Source of the DNA: Bradyrhizobium centrolobii
GTDB lineage: Bacteria; Pseudomonadota; Alphaproteobacteria; Rhizobiales; Xanthobacteraceae
NCBI RefSeq assembly: GCF_001641635.1
Contig: NZ_LUUB01000101.1
Location: 1,448 to 65,447 of the forward strand
DNA: 64,000 bases
Direction: 5' to 3'
The notes under the pieces were generated by a model. It made no database searches. It saw only the letters and a program-made list of their open reading frames with translations, and was not told the origin of the DNA. Positions 16,959 to 25,269 of this stretch are shown piece by piece. Positions within the stretch are counted from its first letter, which is position 1; each line of letters opens with the position of its first letter. Position numbers and translations under genes: made by a program.

Positions 16959-17633
16959 TCACCCCAGATGCTTCCTGAAAAACTCCGTCGCGCGGCCCCA
17001 GGCGAGTTCGGCGGCTTCGCGGTCGTGCACGGCCTGGCGCTGCTCGTTGACGAAGGCGTGCTCGGCGTCATAGCGGAACAGCTCAAGCGACTTGCCGGCG
17101 GCCTTCATGCCCTTCTCGAAGGCATCCACCACCTGCGGCGTGCACCAATCGTCCTTGTTGGCGAAATGCGCTTGCAGCGGGATTTTGACGTCGGCGGGCT
17201 TGGCCGCCTGCTCCGGCGGAATGCCGTAGAACACGACGGCGGCCGCAAGCTCCGGGATCTTGGTGGCGCCGATAATGGTCACGGCGCCGCCGAGGCAGAA
17301 GCCGGTCAGGCCGACCTTGGCGCTGTTGCGGGAGAGGTATTGCGCGGCGCCGCGCACAGTCTGCGTGGTCAAGTCCATGAAGTCGAGCGAGTTCATCTCG
17401 CGACCGGCGGCATCGGTGTCGTGATAGGGCACCACCTTGCCCTTGTAGAGATCGGGCGCCAGTGCATCGAAGCCGGAGAGCGCAAAGCGGTCGCACATCC
17501 CTTTGATCTGGTCCTGTAGCCCCCACCATTCCTGGATCACGACCACACCCGGCGCGTTGCCGCGCGCAGCATTGGCGAGATAGCCCGATGCATCCTTGCC
17601 GTCCGGACGCTTGAAGGTGATGACGGTTCCCAT
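16959..17633 (-). CDS. Dienelactone hydrolase family protein
   Basis: 224 residues, alpha/beta hydrolase. The Cys-Asp-His triad of dienelactone hydrolases is visible: Cys113 in GLTGFCLGGAV, Asp161 or 162 in NKDDW, His192 in DAEHAF; Glu35 in QEWWG corresponds to the family's activating glutamate. Such enzymes open dienelactones in aromatic degradation, but many homologues have other ester substrates. Start at ATG 17633, with GGAGG 6 nt upstream; the frame is open further but enters a repeat element. Confidence 0.9.
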   Translation of the reverse strand: MGTVITFKRPDGKDASGYLANAARGNAPGVVVIQEWWGLQDQIKGMCDRFALSGFDALAPDLYKGKVVPYHDTDAAGREMNSLDFMDLTTQTVRGAAQYLSRNSAKVGLTGFCLGGAVTIIGATKIPELAAAVVFYGIPPEQAAKPADVKIPLQAHFANKDDWCTPQVVDAFEKGMKAAGKSLELFRYDAEHAFVNEQRQAVHDREAAELAWGRATEFFRKHLG

Positions 17634-17709
17634 GTTGTCCTCCGACGATGTTCTGGGGAGCGTGGAGGTATTTTGGCGGCTGGCCGCGCCCGACGCAATC
17701 CACACTCCC

Positions 17710-17814
17710 GTCATTCCGGGGCGCGCTGTAGCGCGAAACCGGAATCCATCAGGCCGCGAAGTTGGTAGACGAATGGATTCCGGGTTCGATGCTGGCGCAT
17801 CGCCCCGGAATGAC
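17710..17814. repeat. GTCATTCCGGGG-type intergenic repeat, complete
   Basis: Begins GTCATTCCGGGGCGCGCTGT and ends GCCCCGGAATGAC; inner arms CGGAATCCATC and GAATGGATTCCGG form a second stem. It lies between fbcH and the dienelactone hydrolase gene. Confidence 0.8.
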
Positions 17815-17830
17815 GGCAAGTTGAGCCGAC

Positions 17831-17855
17831 AAAAAAGCCCCCTCGCGGGGGCTTT
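17831..17855 (-). terminator. Rho-independent terminator of fbcFH
   Basis: On the minus strand AAAGCCCCC, loop GCGA, GGGGGCTTT followed by TTT: a 9-bp stem with U-tail, 26 nt after the fbcH stop. It closes the bc1 operon. Confidence 0.88.
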
Positions 17856-17880
17856 CTCATTCTCGTCTCGCGTTCGTCGC

Positions 17881-19944
17881 TCAGTGCGCGTCTGCCCAAA
17901 CCTTCTTCTTGGTGAAGTACATCAGGCCGGCGAAGATGATCAGGAACACGAACACCTGGAAGCCGAGGCGCTTGCGCGCCTCCATGTGCGGCTCGGCGGT
18001 CCACATCAGGAAGGTGGTGACGTCCTTGGCGTACTGCGCGACCGTGGTCGGCGAGCCGTCGTCATAGGTCACCTGGCCGTCGCTGAGCGGCTTCGGCATC
18101 TTGATGGCGTGGCCGGGGAAGTACTTGTTGTAGTAGGAGCCCTCCGGGATGGTCACACCCTCCGGCACCTTCTCCTCGAAGCCCTGAAGCACCGCCGCGA
18201 CATAATCCGGACCCTGCTCCTGATACTGGGTGAAGAAGTCGAAGATGAACCAGGGGAAGCCGCGCTCGTAGGAGCGCGCCTTGGTGATCAGCGACAGGTC
18301 GGGCGGCGCCGCACCACCATTCGCCGCACGGGCTGCCTGCTCGTTCGGGAATGGCGAGGGGAAGTAGTCGGCCGGGCGGCCGGGACGCTCGAACATGTCG
18401 CCGGCATCGTTCGGACCGTCCTTGATCTTGTACTCCGAGGCAAACGCGACCGCCTGCGCCGGCGAATAGCCGGGACCGCCGGCTTCCGCGAGGTTGCGGA
18501 AGGCAACAAAGGACAGGCCGTGGCAGTTGGAGCAGACCTCCTTGTAGACCTTCAACCCGCGCTGGAGCGCGCCGCGGTCGAACTTCCCGAAGGGACCGGC
18601 GAAGGACCAGTTGTTGCCCGGCGGCTTGTCGTTTCCTTCGGCGGCACGGGCGTCCTGAATCGTGCCGGCTAACAGCGCGCCGGCTGCGACGAGCGCGACC
18701 GCGACGGAGGCCGCGACCCTGCCGCCCTTGGCGAGAACCGCGTCGGCGATCGAGTTCGGCACCGGGCGCGGAGTCTCGATGCGGGAAAGCAGCGGCAGCA
18801 CGATCAGGAAGTAGGAGAAGTAGCAGACCGTCAGGACACGGCCGGCGATCACATAGATGCCCTCCGGCGGCTGCGCGCCGAGATAACCGAGCAGGATGCA
18901 GACCACGACGAAGATCCAGAAGAACTGCTTTGCGAGCGGACGATACTTCGTGGATCTGGTCCTGGCGCTGTCGAGCCAGGGCAGGAAAGCGAGCACGAGG
19001 ATCGCCGAGAACATCGCGATGACGCCCGCGAGCTTGTTCGGGATCGAGCGCAGGATCGCGTAGAACGGCAGGTAGTACCATTCGGGCACGATGTGCGGCG
19101 GCGTGACTCCCGGATTGGCCGGGATGTAGTTGTCGGCGTCGCCGAGATAGTTCGGCATGTAGAAGATGAACCAGGCATAGAGAAGCAGGAAGCAGGACAC
19201 GCCGAACAGATCCTTGATCGTCGCGTGCGGCGTGAATGGCACCGTGTCCTTTTCAGTTTTCGCTTCGACACCGTCCGGGTTGTTCTGGCCCGCGACATGC
19301 AGCGCCCAGACATGCAGCACGACGACGCCGGCAATCAGGAACGGCAAGAGGTAGTGCAGCGAGAAGAAGCGGTTCAGCGTCGGGTTGCCGACGGAATAGC
19401 CGCCCCACAAGAGCGTCACGATGCTCTCGCCGACATAGGGAAAGGCGGAGAACAGGTTGGTGATGACGGTGGCGCCCCAGAAGCTCATCTGGCCCCACGG
19501 CAACACGTAACCCATGAAGCCGGTGGCCATCATCAGGAGGTAGATGATGACGCCGAGGATCCACAGCACCTCGCGCGGCTCCTTGTATGACCCGTAATAG
19601 AGGCCGCGGAACATGTGGACGTAGACGGCGAAGAAGAACATCGACGCGCCGACTGCATGCATGTTGCGCAACAGCCAACCGTAATTGACGTCGCGCACGA
19701 TCAGCTCGACCGACTTGAAGGCCAGATCTGCGTACGGCGTATAGTGCATCGCCAGGATGACGCCGGTCAGGATCTGGATCCCGAGCATCAAGGAGAGGAT
19801 GGCGCCGAAGGTCCACCAGTAGTTCAGGTTACGCGGCGTGGGATACGCTACGAACGACGAGTGCATAAGACCAATGATCGGCAGACGTCGCTCGATCCAT
19901 TGCAGGGCCGGATTGCTCGGCTGGTAGTCGGATGGTCCGCTCAT
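17881..19944 (-). CDS. fbcH: Cytochrome b / cytochrome c1 fusion of the bc1 complex
   Basis: 687 residues, the length known for the Bradyrhizobium FbcH precursor. The N-terminal about 420 residues are cytochrome b with many membrane helices and the PEWYYLPFYAILRS Qo segment. Then a second signal sequence (ALVAAGALLAGTIQDARA) precedes cytochrome c1 with heme site C471-S-N-C474-H475 and a C-terminal anchor helix. In Bradyrhizobium the precursor is cleaved into two subunits. The complex oxidises quinol and reduces cytochrome c. ATG 19944 has AGGA upstream. It lies 62 nt after fbcF and is followed by a strong terminator. Confidence 0.97.
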   Translation of the reverse strand: MSGPSDYQPSNPALQWIERRLPIIGLMHSSFVAYPTPRNLNYWWTFGAILSLMLGIQILTGVILAMHYTPYADLAFKSVELIVRDVNYGWLLRNMHAVGASMFFFAVYVHMFRGLYYGSYKEPREVLWILGVIIYLLMMATGFMGYVLPWGQMSFWGATVITNLFSAFPYVGESIVTLLWGGYSVGNPTLNRFFSLHYLLPFLIAGVVVLHVWALHVAGQNNPDGVEAKTEKDTVPFTPHATIKDLFGVSCFLLLYAWFIFYMPNYLGDADNYIPANPGVTPPHIVPEWYYLPFYAILRSIPNKLAGVIAMFSAILVLAFLPWLDSARTRSTKYRPLAKQFFWIFVVVCILLGYLGAQPPEGIYVIAGRVLTVCYFSYFLIVLPLLSRIETPRPVPNSIADAVLAKGGRVAASVAVALVAAGALLAGTIQDARAAEGNDKPPGNNWSFAGPFGKFDRGALQRGLKVYKEVCSNCHGLSFVAFRNLAEAGGPGYSPAQAVAFASEYKIKDGPNDAGDMFERPGRPADYFPSPFPNEQAARAANGGAAPPDLSLITKARSYERGFPWFIFDFFTQYQEQGPDYVAAVLQGFEEKVPEGVTIPEGSYYNKYFPGHAIKMPKPLSDGQVTYDDGSPTTVAQYAKDVTTFLMWTAEPHMEARKRLGFQVFVFLIIFAGLMYFTKKKVWADAH

Positions 19945-20006
19945 GATGCGATCCTGAGGAAATAAAACGACATGACGGCTCGAAGCTTCAAACGAAGATT
20001 CGAGGC

Positions 20007-20537
20007 TCAGCCGATCTGAATTTTGGTGTCGGAGACGAACTGGTAGGGCGGCACCGCCAGGTTGGCCGGCGCGGGCCCCTGGCGGATACGACCCGACGAG
20101 TCGTATTGCGAACCATGGCACGGACAGAAGAAGCCGTCGTAATTGCCCTCATGGGCGATCGGGATACAGCCGAGATGCGTGCAGATGCCGATCACGACCA
20201 GCCACTGGTCATGGCCGGACTTGACCCGCGCCTCATCGGACTGTGGATCGGGCAGGCTCGCGACGTTCACCGCGCGCGCCTCTTCGATCTGCTTCTTGGT
20301 CCGGTGGCTGATGTAGATCGGCTTGCCGCGCCAGAACACCTTGATGTCCTGCCCCTCGGCAATCGGGGAGAGATCGACCTCGATCGGCGCGCCGGCGGCG
20401 ATCGTCGAGGCATCCGGATTCATCTGGGAAATGAACGGCCAGAGCGTCGCAACGCCCCCTACCGCCGCTGCTGCCCCCGTTGCAACGAAAAGGAAATCAC
20501 GGCGTGTCGGATGGTCCGCCGAAGACGCTGTCGTCAC
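20007..20537 (-). CDS. fbcF: Ubiquinol-cytochrome c reductase Rieske iron-sulfur subunit
   Basis: 176 residues from GTG 20537 with a GAAAGGG ribosome site about 9 nt upstream. The N-terminus TRRDFLFVATGAAA is a Tat-type signal anchor. The 2Fe-2S cluster motifs CTHLGC (119-124) and CPCHGS (138-143) are intact, with the two cysteines of the stabilising disulfide. It transfers electrons from quinol to cytochrome c1 and is the first gene of the fbcFH operon. Confidence 0.97.
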   Translation of the reverse strand: MTTASSADHPTRRDFLFVATGAAAAVGGVATLWPFISQMNPDASTIAAGAPIEVDLSPIAEGQDIKVFWRGKPIYISHRTKKQIEEARAVNVASLPDPQSDEARVKSGHDQWLVVIGICTHLGCIPIAHEGNYDGFFCPCHGSQYDSSGRIRQGPAPANLAVPPYQFVSDTKIQIG

Positions 20538-20814
20538 GATTCCAACCCTTTCTTTTATGCGACCGGTGGAACCGCTCCAGGGGGCGCCCAAAGGTCCCCA
20601 GAACAGGCTGCCGGCGCCCGCGGCCCCCCGCGGCGGCAGAACTTTGCTTGCCCACGCCGATACGGGTGAAACAGCAGTCCAGAATCGTTCTATTGGCACC
20701 CTTGCCGGGCGAGCGCAAGCCCGCTATCGGCGCGGAAGCGTGCAATGCACGAATTCCCGGGCGAGCGATGTTTTATTGAGACATTTCCGGCCCGCAACCG
20801 ACCTTGCCACACCC

Positions 20815-21273
20815 ATGCAGATAGCGCTTTTCCAGCCCGACATCCCCCAGAACACCGGCACGGTTCTCAGGCTCTGCGCCTGCCTGGAGATGGCGGCCCA
20901 TATCATCGAGCCCGCCGGCTTTCCCTTCTCCGACCGGCTGTTCCGCCGGGCGGGAATGGACTATCTCAAGCATGTCAGCGTGACCCGCCACGACTCCTGG
21001 CCGAAATTTTCGGCCTGGCGCGCGGCACACGGCTACCGCCTGCTGCTGTTCACAACCAAGGGCGCCACAAACTATCTCGATTTCCGTTACCAGACGTCGG
21101 ACATCCTGCTATTCGGGCGCGAGACGGCCGGCGTCACTGACGAGGTGGTCGAGGCTGCGGATGCGCGGCTGGTGATCCCGATCACGCCGGGGCTGCGGTC
21201 GCTCAATGTGGCGATGAGCGCGGCGATGGCCGCAGGTGAAGCGCTGCGGCAGGTCCGGAACCCGCAAGTTTGA
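20815..21273 (+). CDS. trmL: tRNA (cytidine(34)-2'-O)-methyltransferase TrmL
   Basis: 152 residues, standard for TrmL (SPOUT class). It 2'-O-methylates the wobble base of tRNA-Leu isoacceptors. Visible: IALFQPDIPQNTGTVLRLCA at the start, and the knot motifs LLFGRETAGV and LVIPITPGLRSLNVAMSAAM. ATG 20815 gives the family N-terminus; longer in-frame starts run into the divergent fbcF promoter region. It is followed 18 nt later by queE, making a tRNA-modification cluster. Confidence 0.95.
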   Translation: MQIALFQPDIPQNTGTVLRLCACLEMAAHIIEPAGFPFSDRLFRRAGMDYLKHVSVTRHDSWPKFSAWRAAHGYRLLLFTTKGATNYLDFRYQTSDILLFGRETAGVTDEVVEAADARLVIPITPGLRSLNVAMSAAMAAGEALRQVRNPQV

Positions 21274-21291
21274 TACGTTGAGGAGAGAAGG

Positions 21292-21924
21292 TTGAGTTAC
21301 GCGGTCAAGGAAATCTTCCTGACCCTGCAAGGCGAAGGCGCCCACGCGGGACGCGCTTCCGTGTTCTGCCGCTTTGCCGGCTGCAACCTGTGGAGCGGCC
21401 GCGAGGCCGATCGCGCCGACGCCGTGTGTAAATTCTGCGACACGGATTTCGTGGGCACCGACGGTACGCTCGGCGGGCGCTATGCCTCGGCCACGGAACT
21501 CGCCGACACCATCGCCGCGCAATGGACGGGATCGGCCGACAACCGCTACGTCGTGCTGACCGGAGGCGAGCCCCTGCTCCAGGTCGACGCTGCCCTGATC
21601 GAGGCGCTCCATGCCCGCGGCTTCGAGATCGGCGTGGAGACCAACGGCACGGTCCTGCCGCCCGAGGGGCTCGACTGGATCTGCGTTAGCCCGAAGGGCG
21701 GAAGCGAACTCGTGCTGCGGCACGGCCACGAGCTGAAGCTGGTCTATCCCCAGCCGCTCGCTGCGCCGGAAGCCTTCGAGGGCCTCGCCTTCGAGCGCTT
21801 CTCGCTGCAGCCGATGGACGGGCCCGAGGTCGCCGAGAACACGGCACGCGCCATCGACTATTGCCTGCGTCATCCGCGATGGCGGCTCAGCGTGCAAACG
21901 CACAAGTCACTCGGCATCAGATAG
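21292..21924 (+). CDS. queE: 7-carboxy-7-deazaguanine synthase QueE
   Basis: 210 residues from TTG 21292, supported by AGGAG 6 nt upstream. A radical SAM enzyme that turns 6-carboxytetrahydropterin into 7-carboxy-7-deazaguanine in queuosine synthesis. The 4Fe-4S ligands follow the QueE pattern C31-x14-C46-x2-C49. LTGGEPLLQ is the SAM-binding GGEP motif. It is followed directly by queD. Confidence 0.95.
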   Translation: MSYAVKEIFLTLQGEGAHAGRASVFCRFAGCNLWSGREADRADAVCKFCDTDFVGTDGTLGGRYASATELADTIAAQWTGSADNRYVVLTGGEPLLQVDAALIEALHARGFEIGVETNGTVLPPEGLDWICVSPKGGSELVLRHGHELKLVYPQPLAAPEAFEGLAFERFSLQPMDGPEVAENTARAIDYCLRHPRWRLSVQTHKSLGIR

Positions 21925-21941
21925 GATTGGTCGGCGAACAG

Positions 21942-22307
21942 ATGTGGGAATTGACGAAATCGTTCCGCTTCGAGGCGGCGCATTCGCTGTCGGGAACGAC
22001 CTTTGGCGCGGCGAGCGAAGAAATCCACGGCCACTCCTTCCGCGCCGAGGTGAGCCTGCGCGGCACGCCGGATCCTGTGACCGGCATGGTGGTCGATCTC
22101 GGCCTCGTCCAGCGCGCGATCGAGGACGTGCGGCTGACGCTGGACCACAAGTTCCTCAACAAGATCGAGGCAATTGGCGTGCCGACGCTGGAAAACCTCT
22201 CGCGCTTCGTCTGGGAGCGGCTGCAGCATATCGACGGGCTCACCCGCGTCAGCATTCACCGCGACAGTTGCAACGAGAGCTGCACCTATTACGGTCCGCA
22301 GGGCTAG
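21942..22307 (+). CDS. queD: 6-carboxytetrahydropterin synthase QueD family
   Basis: 121 residues. It should make 6-carboxytetrahydropterin from dihydroneopterin triphosphate. Zinc ligands His14 (FEAAHSL), His29 and His31 (IHGHSF) are present. The catalytic cysteine of QueD (C-x3-HGH) is replaced by Ser25, while Glu26 gives the E-x2-HGH spacing of the PTPS-III type. ATG 21942 was chosen; a TTG 14 nt earlier is an alternative. It starts 17 nt after queE, supporting a queuosine role. Confidence 0.88.
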   Translation: MWELTKSFRFEAAHSLSGTTFGAASEEIHGHSFRAEVSLRGTPDPVTGMVVDLGLVQRAIEDVRLTLDHKFLNKIEAIGVPTLENLSRFVWERLQHIDGLTRVSIHRDSCNESCTYYGPQG

Positions 22308-22310
22308 TTT

Positions 22311-22400
22311 CGTAGAGTGGGCAAAGCGTAGCGTGCCCACCATTCAGGACGATCACAACAGCGGTGGGCACGGCGCAAGCGCGCCTTTGCCCACCCTACG
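22311..22400. repeat. GTAGAGTGGGCAAAG-type intergenic repeat
   Basis: Left arm CGTAGAGTGGGCAAAGCGTA with GTGCCCACC; right arm GGTGGGCACGG and CCTTTGCCCACCCTACG. A long imperfect palindrome between queD and hemF; only one copy of this family is in the window. Confidence 0.8.
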
Positions 22401-22434
22401 CGCCACACACTCTGGCTGGCGACGGGAATTGCAT

Positions 22435-23322
22435 ATGGACGTTTCGATTATCGAGGATCGCAAGGCCCGCGCGCGCGGCTGGTTCGAACACTTGCGCGAC
22501 GACATCTGCGAAAGCTTCGAGCGGCTGGAGGACGACGCACCCAAAGCGCTCTATCCGGGCGAGGCCGGCCGCTTCGAACGCACACCCTGGCAACGCACCG
22601 ACCACAGCGGCGCCCCCGGCGGCGGCGGCGTGATGTCGATGATGTATGGCCGCCTGTTCGAGAAGGTCGGCGTGCATTGCTCGACCGTGCACGGTGAGTT
22701 CGCGCCGGAATTCCGCGCGCAGATCCCGGGCGCGGCGGAGGATCCGCGCTTCTGGGCCTCCGGCATCTCGCTGATCGCGCATATGCGCAATCCGCACGTG
22801 CCGGCGGTGCACATGAACACGCGCTTCGTCGTCACCACCAAGGCGTGGTTCGGTGGCGGCGCCGACCTCACGCCCGTGCTCGACCGCCGGCGCACGCAGG
22901 AGGATGCTGACACGATCGCCTTCCACGCCGCGATGAAGGACGCCTGCAGCGGACCGAACAGCGTCGCCGACTACGACAAGTACAAGAACTGGTGCGACGA
23001 GTATTTCTATCTGCCGCACCGGAAAGAGGCACGCGGCGTCGGCGGCATCTTCTACGATTGGCACGACAGCGGCGACTGGGAGGCGGATCTCGTCTTCACC
23101 CAGGACGTCGGCCGCGCCTTCCTGAAAATCTATCCTGAAATCGTGCGGCGCAATTTTTCGACGGCCTGGACCGCGGATGATCGCGACGAGCAACTGATCC
23201 GCCGTGGGCGCTATGTCGAGTTCAATCTGCTCTACGACCGCGGCACCATCTTCGGGCTCAAGACCGGCGGCAATGTGGACGCGATCCTGTCGTCGCTGCC
23301 GCCGGAGGTGAAGTGGCCATGA
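22435..23322 (+). CDS. hemF: Oxygen-dependent coproporphyrinogen III oxidase
   Basis: 295 residues, the usual HemF length. It decarboxylates two propionates of coproporphyrinogen III with O2 in heme synthesis. Family segments: GGGGVMSMMYGRLFEKVGVH, HMNTRFVVTTKAWFGGGADL, YFYLPHRKEARGVGGIFYDW and GRYVEFNLLYDRGTIFGLKT. The start is ATG 22435. The stop overlaps the next gene by 4 nt (ATGA). Confidence 0.97.
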   Translation: MDVSIIEDRKARARGWFEHLRDDICESFERLEDDAPKALYPGEAGRFERTPWQRTDHSGAPGGGGVMSMMYGRLFEKVGVHCSTVHGEFAPEFRAQIPGAAEDPRFWASGISLIAHMRNPHVPAVHMNTRFVVTTKAWFGGGADLTPVLDRRRTQEDADTIAFHAAMKDACSGPNSVADYDKYKNWCDEYFYLPHRKEARGVGGIFYDWHDSGDWEADLVFTQDVGRAFLKIYPEIVRRNFSTAWTADDRDEQLIRRGRYVEFNLLYDRGTIFGLKTGGNVDAILSSLPPEVKWP

Positions 23323-24059
23323 CCGCAGTGAAACCACTGCCGCGCGCCATGCTGATCGACATGGACGACACCATCCTGTCGGCCTATGGCCGGCCCGAGA
23401 TCGCCTGGAGCACGATCGCAAACGAGTTTGCCGAGGAGCTTGCACCGTTACCGCCGCATCAGGTCGCAACCGCGGTGCTGTCCTTTGCGCAAAATTTCTG
23501 GGCCAATGCGGACGCCGCGTGGCGGCTGAAGCTTGGCGAAGCGCGCCGCCTGACGGTCAAGGGCGGCTTCGCCGCCCTTGCCGCGGCAGGCCACCGCGCC
23601 CTGCCCGACGATCTCGCCATCCGCCTCGCCGACCGCTTCACGGCTTATCGCGAGGAGGAGATGTTCGTCTTCCCCGGTGCGCATGATGCCATCGACAGGC
23701 TGAAAGCGCTGGGCATCAAGCTCGCGCTGGTGACCAACGGCGCTGCCGACACCCAGCGTGCCAAAGTCGAGCGCTTCGAGCTGGCCCACCGCTTCCACCA
23801 CATCCAGATCGAAGGCGAGCACGGTTTCGGCAAGCCCGAGGAGCGCGCCTATCTGCACGCGATGGACGCGCTCGGCGTCACCGCTGAGAATACCTGGATG
23901 ATCGGCGACAACCTGGAATGGGAAGTCGTGACGCCGCAGCGCCTCGGCATCTACGCGGTCTGGATGGACGTGCATGGCAACGGCCTGCCCGAAGGCTCGC
24001 CCGTCAAGCCCGACCGCATCATCCGCTCGCTGAGCGAGCTCTTGCCAGACGCGGACTAA
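23319..24059 (+). CDS. HAD superfamily hydrolase (subfamily IA)
   Basis: 246 residues. HAD motif I is DMDDT at 14-18, motif II is ALVTNGA, motif III lies in HGFGKPEERAY, motif IV in WMIGDNLEWEV. The cap is helical, as in phosphoglycolate phosphatase or haloacid dehalogenase-like enzymes. ATG 23319 overlaps the hemF stop by 4 nt, with GGAGG 10 nt upstream; GTG 23313 is the alternative. The substrate is unknown. Confidence 0.88.
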   Translation: MTAVKPLPRAMLIDMDDTILSAYGRPEIAWSTIANEFAEELAPLPPHQVATAVLSFAQNFWANADAAWRLKLGEARRLTVKGGFAALAAAGHRALPDDLAIRLADRFTAYREEEMFVFPGAHDAIDRLKALGIKLALVTNGAADTQRAKVERFELAHRFHHIQIEGEHGFGKPEERAYLHAMDALGVTAENTWMIGDNLEWEVVTPQRLGIYAVWMDVHGNGLPEGSPVKPDRIIRSLSELLPDAD

Positions 24060-24186
24060 CTTCCGACACCATCACGGCGATCATGGAATGTGCGAGCGCG
24101 ACGCTACAGGCGGCTGCGCCGTGATCGGCGTGTCATGACGGCTTGCTAGCCTCAGCGCCGGGTCGATCAACTCGGAGGACAAATCC

Positions 24187-24429
24187 ATGGAATTGAAAGC
24201 CGGCGATGTCGTGATGCTGAAATCCGGCGGCCAGCCGCTGACCGTCGTCGAGGTGAAGGAGGACGAGGTGCTCTGCCTCTGGATGGGCATGGAAGGCGAT
24301 CTGTTCCGCGAGACGCTGCCGCTGGCCGTGCTTGAGCGCGCGGAAGAGGAAGATCACGAGGATAACGATGACGAGGACGATGACGAAGACGAGGAGGAAG
24401 ACGAGGAGGACGATGAAGACGAGGAGTAA
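24187..24429 (+). CDS. YodC-like (DUF2158) protein with acidic tail
   Basis: 80 residues. The first 50 are a small beta domain of the YodC/DUF2158 type (GDVVMLKSGGQPLTVVEV, then VLCLWM). The last 28 residues are almost all Asp and Glu, an unusually long polyacidic tail. ATG 24187 has GGAGG 8 nt upstream. It stands alone between a HAD gene and the convergent TauE gene. The function is unknown; the tail might bind cations or basic proteins. Confidence 0.85.
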   Translation: MELKAGDVVMLKSGGQPLTVVEVKEDEVLCLWMGMEGDLFRETLPLAVLERAEEEDHEDNDDEDDDEDEEEDEEDDEDEE

Positions 24430-24498
24430 GCGCGTCTCGTCACGTCAAATGGGATTCCGATCGCGGTCCGGGATGACCAGCGCGCGGGCCGCGATCGT

Positions 24499-25269
24499 CT
24501 ATCCCAAGAGCTGCCTTGCGGCGGCCGAGATCATCACCAGGCCGCCGGTGATCACGGCGACATCGAGGATCGCGGCGTGGATATGCACCGGCATCCGTTC
24601 GACGAAGGCCTTCGCGAGGAACGCGCCGGGGATGGCGATGCCGCCGATCAGAAGCGCAAAGGCGAGCACCTGCGCGGTCACGGCGCCGGCAAGGCCGAAC
24701 ACTGAAATCTTGATGACGCCCGTGCCGAGCGAGATCATCGCATCGGTCGCGATCACGGCGGCACCCTCGAGGCCCGCAGCCATCAGCAGCGAGAGCAGGA
24801 TCACGCCGGAACCCGACGTGCCGCCGACCAGCACGCCATAGCCGACGGAGCCGGCCGCAAGCCCGGTGTCACCGATCTTGACCTCGCGGCGCCGAAGCAC
24901 GCGCCGCAACGGCACGCTCAGGATCAGCATGGTGCCGATCACGAGCGCAGCGCCGGCATTGGTCAGCCGCGTATAGCCATAAGCGCCGAGCGCGGTCGTC
25001 ACGGCAGCACAGGCGAGCACGATCAGCGCACGGCGGCGATCAGCATAGCGGAGATAGGCGACTGCGCGGCTGAGATTGGTGAAGATCGCAGAGATCGCGA
25101 TGATCGGCACCACGGGCTCGGCGCCGACCATCGGTACCAGCACCAGCGGCATCAACGCGCCGGTGCCATAGCCGGCAAGGCCACCGATAATCGAAGCAAA
25201 CAACGCCATCAACGCGACCAGCAGAAGCTGCAAAATCGAGATGTCGGCGAAGCCTGAGACGATGGTCAC
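24499..25269 (-). CDS. TauE/SafE family membrane transporter
   Basis: 256 residues, about eight hydrophobic segments. It has the glycine-rich repeats of the family (ASIIGGLAGYGTGALMPLVL near the N-terminus, LVGGTSGSGVILLSLLMAAG in the second half). Relatives export sulfite, sulfoacetate or other small anions. Start at GTG 25269, which overlaps the stop of the CCA nucleotidyltransferase gene by 4 nt (GTGA), so it is translationally coupled to that operon although no functional link is obvious. Confidence 0.88.
   Translation of the reverse strand: MTIVSGFADISILQLLLVALMALFASIIGGLAGYGTGALMPLVLVPMVGAEPVVPIIAISAIFTNLSRAVAYLRYADRRRALIVLACAAVTTALGAYGYTRLTNAGAALVIGTMLILSVPLRRVLRRREVKIGDTGLAAGSVGYGVLVGGTSGSGVILLSLLMAAGLEGAAVIATDAMISLGTGVIKISVFGLAGAVTAQVLAFALLIGGIAIPGAFLAKAFVERMPVHIHAAILDVAVITGGLVMISAAARQLLG

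Noticed and set aside
24073..24130. ATCACGGCG/CGCCGTGAT inverted pair after the HAD gene as a terminator
   Set aside because: The arms are about 40 nt apart and no T-run follows.
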